64,000 nt of DNA from Atopobium sp. BS2 (GTDB lineage: Bacteria; Actinomycetota; Coriobacteriia; Coriobacteriales; Atopobiaceae), in assembly GCF_000565075.1 (NCBI RefSeq), contig NZ_JDFG01000012.1, forward strand, positions 148,612-212,611. The letters run 5' to 3'. The notes below the pieces were generated by a model. That model saw only the letters and a program-made list of their open reading frames with translations. It made no database searches and was not told the DNA's origin. Both the position numbers and the translations under genes were made by a program. Positions within the stretch are counted from its first letter, which is position 1, and each line of letters starts with the position of its first letter. Of the stretch, positions 43,684 through 52,558 are shown piece after piece.

Positions 43684-44997
43684 TTAGCAACCAGCGTAAT
43701 ACTTTTGCGTATCCCAGTCAGTAACTGCCAGGCAATACTCACGCCACTCCTCTGCCTTGCGCTCGCACAGGTACGAGAAGATGTGCTCACCAAGAACATC
43801 TTTAAGAAGCTCTGACTGCTTGAAGCGCTCAAGTGCCTCTCCAAGATTAATTGGGAGCTTCTCGCCATAATCGGCAGGATTTCCGCCTACAAACTCCTCA
43901 GGAAGCAAGAGGCCTTCTTCAATACCCTTAAGTCCAGCCATAAGCGTGACAGCATTAGCCAAATAAGGGTTTGCAGTTGGATCAGGAATACGCAGTTCAG
44001 CACGGGTGGCAACATGCTTTCCTGGCTTATGCGTAGGAATACGAACCATAGCAGAACGGTTTTTACGACCCCAGGTTGCATAGGCAGGAATAGCATCACG
44101 ATCAAAACGCTTATAGGAATTAACCGTTGGGTTAGTAATAAGCATGTACTCGGGAGCGTACTTAATAAGACCTGCAATGTAGTGTTGAGCAAGCTCAGAA
44201 AGGTGGGCCTCGCTCTCAGTCTTTGGAGCCCAGAACAGAGACTCGCCATCGTGGTCAAGAAGCGATTGATTCAAAAGCATGGCTGAGCCAGGGACACCCT
44301 GAAGAGGCTTTGGCATAAACGAAGCAAACACACCGTGAAGTGTTGCAATATGTCTGATAACCAGACGAGCAGTAACAATGTTATCCGCGCAAGTTAGTGC
44401 TTCTGCATAACGGAGCTCAACGCCGTTTTGAGCAGGGCCAGCTGCATGGAAAGAATACTGAACAGGAATAGAAAGATTCTCAAGTGCACGAGACGTGGAG
44501 TATCGAAGACTATGGCTGAGATCAGCAGAATTCAAATCAAGGTATCCAGCCTGATCAATAGGCTTTGGCTCAGTCCCGCTCACAAAATAAAAATACTCAA
44601 GCTTAGGGCCAACATTTGCAACATAGCCAAGGTCTTCTGCCTTAATAAAAGCATTTCTCAGTACAAGGCGTGGATCGCCTGTAAAAGCCTCACGTCGAGG
44701 AGTCTGAATATCGCAGAATACGTTTGCAACTACACCGTCATCTGTCTTCCATGGAAGAATCTGGAACGTATCTGCGTCAGGGAATGCGAGAAGATCGGAC
44801 TGCTCCTGGGAAGCAAAGCCGTCAACGTTGGAGCCGTCAAAACCAATGCCCTCAACAAAAGCCTCTTCTAGCTCCTCGGGGGAAATGGAGAGAGCTTTTA
44901 ATCCGCCGAGCACATCGGTAAAACAAAGACGCAGGTAGCGAACGTCTCGTTCCTCTACCGTGCGAAGAATATAGTCAATTTTCTTATCCGTACTCAT
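43684..44997 (-). CDS. glnA: Glutamine synthetase type I
   Basis: GS makes glutamine from glutamate and ammonia. Metal and substrate motifs are visible: GFDGSNVDGF, GPKLEYFYFV, SFHAAGPAQNG, AMLLNQSLLDHDGESLFW and KNRSAMVRIPTHKPGKH. The 438-residue length and lack of an adenylylation tail (NLYDLP) indicate the GSI-alpha class, controlled by feedback and transcription. GGGAGG precedes ATG 44997. Some substitutions against the standard motifs (for example FHAAGPAQNG for HHEVA..GQ) are notable and could indicate a divergent GS-like enzyme. Confidence 0.83.
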   Translation of the reverse strand: MSTDKKIDYILRTVEERDVRYLRLCFTDVLGGLKALSISPEELEEAFVEGIGFDGSNVDGFASQEQSDLLAFPDADTFQILPWKTDDGVVANVFCDIQTPRREAFTGDPRLVLRNAFIKAEDLGYVANVGPKLEYFYFVSGTEPKPIDQAGYLDLNSADLSHSLRYSTSRALENLSIPVQYSFHAAGPAQNGVELRYAEALTCADNIVTARLVIRHIATLHGVFASFMPKPLQGVPGSAMLLNQSLLDHDGESLFWAPKTESEAHLSELAQHYIAGLIKYAPEYMLITNPTVNSYKRFDRDAIPAYATWGRKNRSAMVRIPTHKPGKHVATRAELRIPDPTANPYLANAVTLMAGLKGIEEGLLLPEEFVGGNPADYGEKLPINLGEALERFKQSELLKDVLGEHIFSYLCERKAEEWREYCLAVTDWDTQKYYAGC

Positions 44998-45123
44998 ACG
45001 GTCCTCCCGGGTCAGAAAACTGGAATCGTAACTACCATGACACATTCTTGTTACGGCTATGTTTCCACTTCCCTGAAACCGGGCGAATGGTAAAAAATTG
45101 TTAATGAAATTGTGACAATTGAC

Positions 45124-45330
45124 CTATTGAGCGTCAAAAGCCTTATCAACGTCAGAAATCATTTTCTGAGCAACACCGCAGTGACCATCTCCACCATGAT
45201 GAGTGCCGCAGCTACTGGAAGAAGAGCATCCAGAACAAGAACCCTCTTTTGCGCTCTTAAGTTGAGAGCGGACACAAAGAGCAACAAGAGCAATGACAAT
45301 AAGGACAACCAAAATATCAATAGGACTCAT
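45124..45330 (-). CDS. FeoB-associated Cys-rich membrane protein-like small protein
   Basis: The 68-residue protein has an N-terminal membrane helix (PIDILVVLIVIALVALCV), a basic patch and a cysteine/serine-rich stretch GSCSGCSSSSSCG followed by HHGGDGHCG. This layout matches the FeoB-associated Cys-rich family, although no feoB lies nearby. GAGGAG precedes ATG 45330. It may bind iron or another metal. Confidence 0.65.
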   Translation of the reverse strand: MSPIDILVVLIVIALVALCVRSQLKSAKEGSCSGCSSSSSCGTHHGGDGHCGVAQKMISDVDKAFDAQ

Positions 45331-45634
45331 ACAGATACTCCTCAATTTGTTAACTACGGCATACTATACCCTCATTACATGCTTGCATACGCTAAATCAT
45401 AAATTATTTGCAAAATCTAAATTCTTACCAAAACAATTGAGAACTGCGCTCTCAGTCAAAGTTGGCACACGCGATATAAAAAATCTTTTTGTCATTGATT
45501 CGCGTGTATTTTTCGGTGTGCGGTAGAATATTATTCGCAAGCGTTTTGTCTTGCACCTGTATGTAAAGTATTGCCAAAAACTTGGTGTTTACCACGTATG
45601 GTGCACAAAGTTTGACGCGTAGAAAGGAAGCCTA
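45331..45634. other. Upstream region of gpmA; no gene seen
   Basis: Divergent region between the Cys-rich gene and gpmA. TAGAAT (45524-45529) is a plausible -10 for gpmA, but no well-spaced -35 was found. Nothing else is evident. Confidence 0.4.
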
Positions 45635-46396
45635 ATGGCTGAAGATCAGTACATGCACCTTGTTATTGTTCGCCACGGTGAGTCTGAGTGGAACAAGCTC
45701 AACCTGTTCACTGGTTGGACTGACGTTGACCTTACCGAGACTGGTCACGAGGAGGCAGCAGCTGGCGGCCGTGCTCTCAAAGAGGCTGGCTATGACTTTG
45801 ATGTTTGCTACACTTCTCTGCTCAAGCGTGCTATTCACACTCTGAATCATGTTCTTGATGAGCTTGACCGTAACTGGCTTCCTGTTCATAAGACTTGGCG
45901 TCTGAACGAGCGCCACTATGGTGCACTTCAGGGCCTCAACAAGGCTGATGCAGCTGCTGAGCACGGCGAGGAGCAGGTAAAGATTTGGCGTCGTTCCTTT
46001 GATGTCCAGCCACCAGCTCTTGAGCCAGGCGACGAGCGCGATCCTCACGTTCAGGAAATGTTCCGCGATGTTCCAGCAGAGGATCTTCCTTACACCGAGT
46101 GCCTGAAGGACACCATTGCACGTGCATGGCCTTACTTCGAGCAGGAGATCAAGCCACAGCTTGAGGCAGGTAAGCGTGTTCTTATTGCTGCACACGGCAA
46201 CAGCCTTCGCGCTCTTGTTATGCAGTTTGAGCACCTCACTCCAGAAGAAATTCTTGAGGTTAACATCCCAACTGGCATTCCTTGCGCATACACCTTTGAC
46301 AAGGATTGGAACATTGTTGACAAGCACTATATTGGCGATCCAGCTGTCATCGAGGCAAAGATTAACGCTGTTGCTAACCAGGGCAAAGCTAAATAA
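45635..46396 (+). CDS. gpmA: 2,3-bisphosphoglycerate-dependent phosphoglycerate mutase
   Basis: The enzyme interconverts 3- and 2-phosphoglycerate in glycolysis. The phosphohistidine motif is VIVRHGESEWNKLNLFTGWTD, followed by the ERHYGALQGLNK loop and AAHGNSLRALV with the second catalytic histidine. The 253-residue length is usual. GAAAGGAAGC precedes the ATG. Codon use is strongly biased (mostly GTT, CGT, CAG, GAG), fitting high expression. A terminator follows. Confidence 0.96.
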   Translation: MAEDQYMHLVIVRHGESEWNKLNLFTGWTDVDLTETGHEEAAAGGRALKEAGYDFDVCYTSLLKRAIHTLNHVLDELDRNWLPVHKTWRLNERHYGALQGLNKADAAAEHGEEQVKIWRRSFDVQPPALEPGDERDPHVQEMFRDVPAEDLPYTECLKDTIARAWPYFEQEIKPQLEAGKRVLIAAHGNSLRALVMQFEHLTPEEILEVNIPTGIPCAYTFDKDWNIVDKHYIGDPAVIEAKINAVANQGKAK

Positions 46397-46426
46397 ACAG
46401 CTTGCTAACACGCAATATTGTTAAGC

Positions 46427-46456
46427 AGAACGGGGTGGTTTAAGCCACCCCGTTCT
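46427..46456. terminator. Terminator of gpmA
   Basis: AGAACGGGGTGG (46427-46438) and CCACCCCGTTCT (46445-46456) are perfect 12-bp arms with a 6-base loop. The U-tract is weak (UCU) on the plus strand. It may also serve the opposing small gene. Confidence 0.8.
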
Positions 46457-46483
46457 TCTAACTTCAGTTGACCAAATCGTTGC

Positions 46484-46639
46484 TTATATTTTTCTATTCA
46501 AATCATCAATAGAATCCTGTAAGCCATCAAGTTTCTTGAGATACCGAGAAAGCCAAATAAGAGCCTTTCGTCCAAAGAAAAACATGACGGATAAGATTAG
46601 AAAAAGAACAATAAGAATTATTATTTCTGGTGCTCCCAT
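46484..46639 (-). CDS. Small membrane protein, 51 residues, TatA-like layout
   Basis: The ORF is short but well-formed: TTAGGAG is 9 bases before the ATG. The protein MGAPEIIILIVLFLILSVMF continues with FFGRKALIWLSRYLKKLDG and an acidic/polar end. A short transmembrane helix, an FG turn and an amphipathic helix recall TatA, but the FG-P-KLP context of real TatA is missing, so this is only a resemblance. It could equally be an unrelated small membrane protein. Confidence 0.5.
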   Translation of the reverse strand: MGAPEIIILIVLFLILSVMFFFGRKALIWLSRYLKKLDGLQDSIDDLNRKI

Positions 46640-46985
46640 AAACTCATACTCCTAAATAATCAAAAGCCCACTATTGAGGTAATTAATTCATGTCCAGAAA
46701 TATCACTCCACAGGGCATTTAATATATAAACAAAGAAATTATTAGAACCTAGAAATTTCATTTTTAGATGGTAGATATGTTCGTCTGGCAATAAAAGAAC
46801 TAGACATCTTCATCACCTCTTTAAGTTATTTATACCACTTATTTACTCCAATAAAAAGAAAAAATAACCTATGAAATGACATTCTCTATAAATAAAAACA
46901 TATTAAAAACTCAAAGAATACGACAACAGTATTAAAACCTACTTTGAATAGTGTTACGATGTCCGCCGAGAAAAGAAGGGATTGT
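46640..46985. other. AT-rich intergenic region, no gene seen
   Basis: This 346-base stretch ahead of the MFS exporter is notably AT-rich. No open frame with a ribosome binding site was seen on either strand. It probably carries the promoters of the divergent small membrane gene and the exporter. Confidence 0.4.
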
Positions 46986-48410
46986 ATGTTTAAAAGAGAG
47001 CTCAACGCAAAACTTGTTCTTTCTGTAATTGCAACAGGAATTATGTCTTTCTCGGGAGTTGTCGTAGAAACTGCCATGAACGTGACGTTTCCAACGTTGA
47101 TGGAGGAATTCTCTATTGGCACCTCAACGGTACAATGGATGACTACTTCGTACCTTTTGATTCTTGCTATTATCATGCCTATGTCGTCGTTTTTAAACAG
47201 ACGATTCAAAACTAAAAGTATCTTTACCGTAGCCATGATCTTCTACATCAGCGGCATTCTTTGTGGATTTGCTGCTCCAACGTTTATGTTATTGCTGCTT
47301 GGCCGTATTTTAGAAGGAATTGGCACTGGTCTCGCACTACCACTGATGTTCAACATCATCACCGAACAGGCTCCACTTAAAAATATGGGTGTCATGATGG
47401 GCATCGGCATGCTAGTTACCGCCGTTGCACCTGCAGTAGGACCTTCAGCTGGTGGCTGGATTGCAGAGCATCTTGGCTGGCGAATGATCTTTGCCGGACT
47501 TCTCCCCTTCTTGATTGTGGCGTTTATTCTGGGAATTAGTTCAATCCAACAGAGCCATGAGACTGAAGTGATTTCTTTTGATGTCTTTGGCTGGCTGCTG
47601 CTTACCGTAAGTTTTATTGCGCTTATCTTTGTTATTGACGAGTCCAGCGCGTTTGGCCTGCTTAGCATTCCTGTTTTGCTCGCAATTATGATTTTTGTGG
47701 GCTCACTTATGTTCTTTGTGCGTCACGAAAACTCCTTTAAACACCAGGAGCAATCTAATAAATCTACAAAAATCCCTATCATTAACCTTGAAGTATTTAG
47801 CGAGAAGGGCTTTGTACTCTCGCTCTTTGCTATTGTTGCTCTGCAATTTATTATTCTTGGTCAGTCATATCTTCTGCCTAACTTCTCCCAGCTAGTACTG
47901 GGTGCAGGCGCTTCCGCAGCAGGAGCTCAGATGCTTCCAGGATGTGCTATTGGTGCAGTTATGGCACCAATTTCTGGTCAGATTTTAGACAAGCTAGGAG
48001 CGAAAAAACCTATTGTTACAGGCATTCTTTGCTGCCTTACCAGCATGCTCCTTTTGCTGCTTTTTGTTCACGTGCTTACCGTAGAAATGATCACGTATAT
48101 TTTTGCTATCTTTGCCATTGGCCAGGCGCTTCAGATGGGAAACAATTTTACGGTAGCCTTGGGACACTTATCGGAAGACCGCAAGGCAGATGGAAATGCT
48201 GTTATTAACACAATGCAGCAGCTCTTTGGCGCTATGGGCACCAGCGTTATTTCTGGCGTTGTAGCGGCTTCTCAGCTTGGAGCTACAGACTTAGCTACAA
48301 GCACCCTTGCAGGAGCTCAGAATGCACTCTTTGTACTTGTGTGCGTAGCTTGTATTCCTCTTGTTACCATGGGAATTGTGCTCTTTGTACTACCTAAGAT
48401 GACAAAATAA
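46986..48410 (+). CDS. MFS drug exporter, DHA2 (EmrB/QacA) family
   Basis: This 474-residue transporter has 14 predicted helices. The family motifs include VVVETAMNVTFPTLMEEF at TM1, WMTTSYLLILAIIMP, GRILEGIGTGLALPLMF and GPSAGGWIAEHLGWR (antiporter motif C region). It is expected to export drugs or metabolites by proton antiport. ATG 46986 is chosen for the AAGGGA upstream; an earlier in-frame ATG (46944) lacks a site. No linked regulator gene is seen. Confidence 0.9.
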   Translation: MFKRELNAKLVLSVIATGIMSFSGVVVETAMNVTFPTLMEEFSIGTSTVQWMTTSYLLILAIIMPMSSFLNRRFKTKSIFTVAMIFYISGILCGFAAPTFMLLLLGRILEGIGTGLALPLMFNIITEQAPLKNMGVMMGIGMLVTAVAPAVGPSAGGWIAEHLGWRMIFAGLLPFLIVAFILGISSIQQSHETEVISFDVFGWLLLTVSFIALIFVIDESSAFGLLSIPVLLAIMIFVGSLMFFVRHENSFKHQEQSNKSTKIPIINLEVFSEKGFVLSLFAIVALQFIILGQSYLLPNFSQLVLGAGASAAGAQMLPGCAIGAVMAPISGQILDKLGAKKPIVTGILCCLTSMLLLLLFVHVLTVEMITYIFAIFAIGQALQMGNNFTVALGHLSEDRKADGNAVINTMQQLFGAMGTSVISGVVAASQLGATDLATSTLAGAQNALFVLVCVACIPLVTMGIVLFVLPKMTK

Positions 48411-48446
48411 AAAAACGCGGCAACTACAATCGAAGGAAGCAAATTA

Positions 48447-48483
48447 AAAAGCTAGGTATCCAAAAGAAGGATATCTAGCTTTT
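48447..48483. terminator. Bidirectional terminator between the MFS gene and crcB
   Basis: AAAAGCTAGGTATCC (48447-48461) and GGATATCTAGCTTTT (48469-48483) pair at 14 of 15 positions plus a wobble, with A and U runs for both strands. Confidence 0.85.
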
Positions 48484-48507
48484 AATTTAGACGATCGAAT
48501 AATCAAG

Positions 48508-48879
48508 CTACGACACAACAGCTGATAATTTCAATCCAATAAACACAGCAGCCAGGCACGTTATAACATTAACTGCAATGTTCACACCTGCAGCAGTCCA
48601 ATTACCTGCTTGAATAAAGGTCAACGTTTCATTTGAAAAGGTCGAGAAGGTCGAAAGTCCTCCGCAAAGGCCCACGGCTAAGAATAGCTTGACCTGTGGC
48701 TGAAGTGGACTTGCAAGATCAAGCCCTGTTACAAAGCCAATAATCAAACCTGCAACAACATTTGCAGCAAACGTACCAACTGGCAGGTTAGGAATCCACT
48801 GTTTAAAAAGGACTCCCAACTGCCAGCGACCTAAACTACCCAGAGCTCCACCAAGAGCCACAGCTAACGCTTCAAACAT
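48508..48879 (-). CDS. crcB: Fluoride efflux transporter FluC/CrcB
   Basis: The 123-residue protein has four helices and the Fluc signatures GGALGSLGRWQLG, FAANVVAGLIIGF (NxxG) and GLCGGLSTFSTFSNE. Fluc proteins export fluoride as dual-topology dimers. Gram-positive bacteria often have two neighbouring crcB genes; only one is here. The ribosome binding site GGAG is part of the end of the upstream ABC gene, so the gene is in that operon. No fluoride riboswitch was recognised. Confidence 0.93.
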   Translation of the reverse strand: MFEALAVALGGALGSLGRWQLGVLFKQWIPNLPVGTFAANVVAGLIIGFVTGLDLASPLQPQVKLFLAVGLCGGLSTFSTFSNETLTFIQAGNWTAAGVNIAVNVITCLAAVFIGLKLSAVVS

Positions 48880-48888
48880 AAAGCACCC

Positions 48889-50709
48889 CTACTCCAGCTC
48901 GCGCGATCCCGTATACAGCTGGTAATACTCTCCATGCTTTGCAATAAGCTCATCGTGAGTACCACGCTCAATAATACGACCGTGCTCCAGAACCATAATG
49001 GCGTCCGAATTACGAACCGTAGACAGCCTATGAGCAATTACAAAAACAGTACGGCCTGCCATTAGGGCATCCATGCCCTTCTCGATAAGTGCCTCAGTAC
49101 GCGTATCAATACTGGAAGTTGCCTCGTCCAAGATAAGCACGGGAGGATCAGCAATAGCAGCACGCGCAATTGCCAGAAGCTGCCTCTGACCTTGGGAAAG
49201 GTTGGAGCCGTCTGAGGTAAGTACGGTGTTGTAGCCACGTGGCATACGACGGATAAACTTATCTGCGTTTGCGATTTTTGCTGCAGCAATAACCTCGTCA
49301 TCAGTAGCGTCTAACTTACCAAAGCGAATATTGTCCGCAATGGTACCTGTGAACAGGTGTGTGTCCTGCAAAACAATGCCCAGTGAGGATCTTAGTGCAG
49401 ATTTCTTGATGTCGTTGATAGGGATGCCGTCGTAGGTGATGGTTCCACTGCGAACGTCGTAGAAGCGGTTAATAAGGTTAGTAATGGTTGTTTTACCAGC
49501 ACCAGTTGAGCCAACAAATGCAATCTTTTGACCAGGCTTTGCAAACAGCGTGAGGTTTGCAAGGACCGTCTGATCATCGTCGTATCCAAAGGTTACGTCA
49601 TCAAAGCGAACGTCTCCAGCAAGAGGGGTTTTCTCGCCAGACGGTGTGACCCAAGCCCAGGACTCTTCTCCTGACTCGTAACCACTAACGCGGACCAGGT
49701 CAACCTTGCCTTCGTCAACCTCGGGAGTCATCTCCATAACCGCAAAGATGCGCTCAGCTCCAGCAAGAGCGGTAAGCAGGAAGTTAGAGAGCTGCGTGAA
49801 CTGGTTGAACGGCATGGCTGCCTGGCGAACAAAGACCAGGTAGGACGCAAGACTTGCAACATCCGCGTGTCCATTTACGGCAAGTAGAGCACCAACCACA
49901 GTGACCACAGCGTAATTGATATACGTCAATGAAACCGTGATAGGGACCATAGTTGCTGCGTAGCCCTGAGCACTTGTTCCAGAGTGTCTAAGCTCGTCAT
50001 TGACCTTTTGAAAATCAGCAAAGTTTGCATCCTCGTGGTTAAAAACTTTAACCACTTTAAGGCCAGAGATTGTTTCTTCTGCAAAACCGTTAAGAACACC
50101 AAGGCTCTTTTGCTGCACCGAGTAATGCTTGGCAGAGCGCTTACTTGCATAGCGTGCATAAATCACAATCAAAACGTCAAAGAGAATAGTGATAAGCGTT
50201 AACTGCCAGTTAAGAACAATGAGCAGTACAAGCGTACCAACCATCTGAATAAACGCCAGAACAAGGTTGGCAAAGCTGTTATTGAGCGCTTCCGAAATAG
50301 TATCCACGTCATTTGTAAAGAAACTCATGATATCGCCGCGGGTACGCTGGTCAAAGAATCTTAGGGGCAGCGATTCAATGTGCTCAAAAAGGTCTCGTCT
50401 GATGTCAAAAACAATCCTCTGAGCAGCACGAACCATAATTTGCGTGTAACCAATACTGGTAAGAGCGCCAATTGCATACACAACCGCTGTAAATACAACA
50501 AGGTGAGTAAATGCGCTCACATCTCCCCTGCCCACTGCTGCAACAACAGGCTTAATCATGTAAGTACCAAGGAGCGCTGCTAAACCACTGATAGAAACAA
50601 GAAGTGCCACCAACATAAGGCGCTTCTTAGCATGACCTAAGTACGAGACAAACACTCTAATGGTATGTCCGATGTTTTGAGGACGTGCTCCTCCTGCGCG
50701 ATTAGCCAT
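48889..50709 (-). CDS. ABC exporter half-transporter, ATPase-permease fusion (consensus site partner)
   Basis: The 606-residue protein has six N-terminal helices with an ABC-B-type fold, then an ATPase domain: Walker A VGSTGAGKTT, signature NLSQGQRQLLAIARA, Walker B VLILDEATSSID and H-loop IAHRLST. The catalytic glutamate is present. With the partner gene upstream, whose stop overlaps this start, it forms a heterodimeric multidrug or lipid exporter. ATG 50709 follows AAGGAGG. Confidence 0.92.
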   Translation of the reverse strand: MANRAGGARPQNIGHTIRVFVSYLGHAKKRLMLVALLVSISGLAALLGTYMIKPVVAAVGRGDVSAFTHLVVFTAVVYAIGALTSIGYTQIMVRAAQRIVFDIRRDLFEHIESLPLRFFDQRTRGDIMSFFTNDVDTISEALNNSFANLVLAFIQMVGTLVLLIVLNWQLTLITILFDVLIVIYARYASKRSAKHYSVQQKSLGVLNGFAEETISGLKVVKVFNHEDANFADFQKVNDELRHSGTSAQGYAATMVPITVSLTYINYAVVTVVGALLAVNGHADVASLASYLVFVRQAAMPFNQFTQLSNFLLTALAGAERIFAVMEMTPEVDEGKVDLVRVSGYESGEESWAWVTPSGEKTPLAGDVRFDDVTFGYDDDQTVLANLTLFAKPGQKIAFVGSTGAGKTTITNLINRFYDVRSGTITYDGIPINDIKKSALRSSLGIVLQDTHLFTGTIADNIRFGKLDATDDEVIAAAKIANADKFIRRMPRGYNTVLTSDGSNLSQGQRQLLAIARAAIADPPVLILDEATSSIDTRTEALIEKGMDALMAGRTVFVIAHRLSTVRNSDAIMVLEHGRIIERGTHDELIAKHGEYYQLYTGSRELE

Positions 50710-52504
50710 GTGACACCTCCTTACCAGCAGCGTCAATGTCCGATTGACTACCGCCAATCTGCGACTCATACAGTTCTCTATAGATAGGACTCTTGGCGAG
50801 AAGTTCTGTGTGAGTGCCAGTCATATGGACCCTGCCGTTATCAAGAACGACAATCTGATCTGAGTCCATAACCGAGTTCACACGCTGGGCAATGATGATC
50901 TTTGTCATGTCAGCAAGCTCAGCAAGGCCTGCGCGGATCTTTGCGTCGGTTGCAGTATCAACTGCACTAGTAGAGTCATCAAAAATGATAATTTTTGGCT
51001 TCTTCAAAAGCGCACGCGCAATACAAAGGCGCTGCTTCTGGCCACCAGAAACATTGACGCCACCCTGACCAAGGTCTCCGTCCAAGCCGCCAATCCTATC
51101 TAGGAACTCATCAACACATGCAATAGAGCAGGCGTGAAGCAGCTCCTCGTCAGTAGCGTTGGGATCTCCCCAGAGCAGGTTGTCGCGGACGGTACCGCTG
51201 AACAGCACATTTTTCTGAAGGACAACAGATACTGCATCACGAAGTGAAACAAGATTGTAGAAGCGGACGTCATTCTCGCCAACAAATACGGTGCCTTCAG
51301 TAGCATCGTACAAGCGCGCAATCAGCTGGATAAGAGTGGTTTTTCCGGAACCGGTGCCGCCGAGAATACCAACGGTAGAGCCTGGCGCAAACGAGAGATT
51401 AATGTCTTCAAGGACATCCTCTTCAGCACTCTGGCTGTACTTGAAAGATACGTTTTCAAAGCGTACTGCACCATTCTTAACGTCAGTCAGGCCGTGCTCT
51501 GGAGACTCAATAGCAGGCTCCTCGGAAAGAATCTCTCCGATTCGTCGCACACTGGTAATAGCGCGAGCAGTAAGCAAGAACACGCCAGAAATCATCATAA
51601 GTGAGTTCATGATAAGCAGCACGTAGCTCATGAAGCCCGTAAGCTCACCAACACCCAATCTACCAGCCATAATCATCTGGCCGCCAAACCAAAGAATGGC
51701 CACGTTAGTAACATACATTGAAGCCTGGAAAATAGGCAGGTTTAAGACGGACGTGCCAAAGGTCTTTGTAGCAGTCTGTGCATACTGGGTATTAACTTTT
51801 TCAAAGCGCTCGGAGACATATCCTTCTCGGACATATGCCTTGATTGCGCGCACCGCGGCAAAGTCTTCCTGCAGTGCCTCGTTAAGCTTATCCATTGCGC
51901 TTTGCATAACGCGGTACAAAGGACCAACGCGCTTCACAATAAAGAAGAGTGCAATAGCCAAGAAAGGCAACACGGCAAAATACACTACTGCCAGCTCTGG
52001 GCTCATAATAAACGCCATAACCAAGCCCATGACCAGCATAATTGGTCCACGCATAAACGGGCGTGTACCCATTGCAAAGGCGTTCTGAATAATGGTTACA
52101 TCAGAGGTCAAACGCGTAACCAAAGAAGATGAATCGTATTTATCAAGATTTGCAAAAGCAAACTCTTCCATTCGGCGATATTCATCTTGTCTCAGTTGTG
52201 CGCCTAGTCCCATGGCCGCTTTTGCCGAGTAGCGAGCATAGCCAATGCCGGCAAACATGGCGAGAAGAGCAAAGACAACCATAACGATACCGTTTACAAA
52301 AACAGTCTGAAGGTTGCCTTGCAAAATACCCTGGTCAACAATTTGAGCCATGAGAACAGGAATCACTAATTCGAGTAGGGACTCTGCAAACACGCAGAGT
52401 CCCGACAAAACAAAGTCCTTTTTATACGCGCCAAAGTGGTCCAAGATAACCTTTAACTCAGCACGAGCAGATGGAGCTTTTTCTTTTACAGAAGCGTCAT
52501 TCAT
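50702..52504 (-). CDS. ABC exporter half-transporter, ATPase-permease fusion (degenerate site partner)
   Basis: This 600-residue ABC-B-type half transporter has Walker A LGGTGSGKTT, signature NVSGGQKQRLCIARA and Walker B IIIFDDSTSAVD. The catalytic Glu after Walker B is Asp, and the H-loop histidine is Gln (IIAQRVNSV), the known degenerate-site pattern of heterodimeric exporters such as TM287/288. It thus pairs with the downstream gene. The ribosome binding site is weak. Confidence 0.93.
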   Translation of the reverse strand: MNDASVKEKAPSARAELKVILDHFGAYKKDFVLSGLCVFAESLLELVIPVLMAQIVDQGILQGNLQTVFVNGIVMVVFALLAMFAGIGYARYSAKAAMGLGAQLRQDEYRRMEEFAFANLDKYDSSSLVTRLTSDVTIIQNAFAMGTRPFMRGPIMLVMGLVMAFIMSPELAVVYFAVLPFLAIALFFIVKRVGPLYRVMQSAMDKLNEALQEDFAAVRAIKAYVREGYVSERFEKVNTQYAQTATKTFGTSVLNLPIFQASMYVTNVAILWFGGQMIMAGRLGVGELTGFMSYVLLIMNSLMMISGVFLLTARAITSVRRIGEILSEEPAIESPEHGLTDVKNGAVRFENVSFKYSQSAEEDVLEDINLSFAPGSTVGILGGTGSGKTTLIQLIARLYDATEGTVFVGENDVRFYNLVSLRDAVSVVLQKNVLFSGTVRDNLLWGDPNATDEELLHACSIACVDEFLDRIGGLDGDLGQGGVNVSGGQKQRLCIARALLKKPKIIIFDDSTSAVDTATDAKIRAGLAELADMTKIIIAQRVNSVMDSDQIVVLDNGRVHMTGTHTELLAKSPIYRELYESQIGGSQSDIDAAGKEVSHG

Positions 52505-52558
52505 TACTAAAACACCACGTACCTTACTGTCTTGCTTTGCTTGATTTGCTTGGTTTGC

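Noticed and set aside
45632..46411. A 259-codon open frame on the minus strand opposite gpmA
   Set aside because: gpmA is highly biased in codon use, which keeps the opposite strand open. The reverse protein has no recognisable motif.
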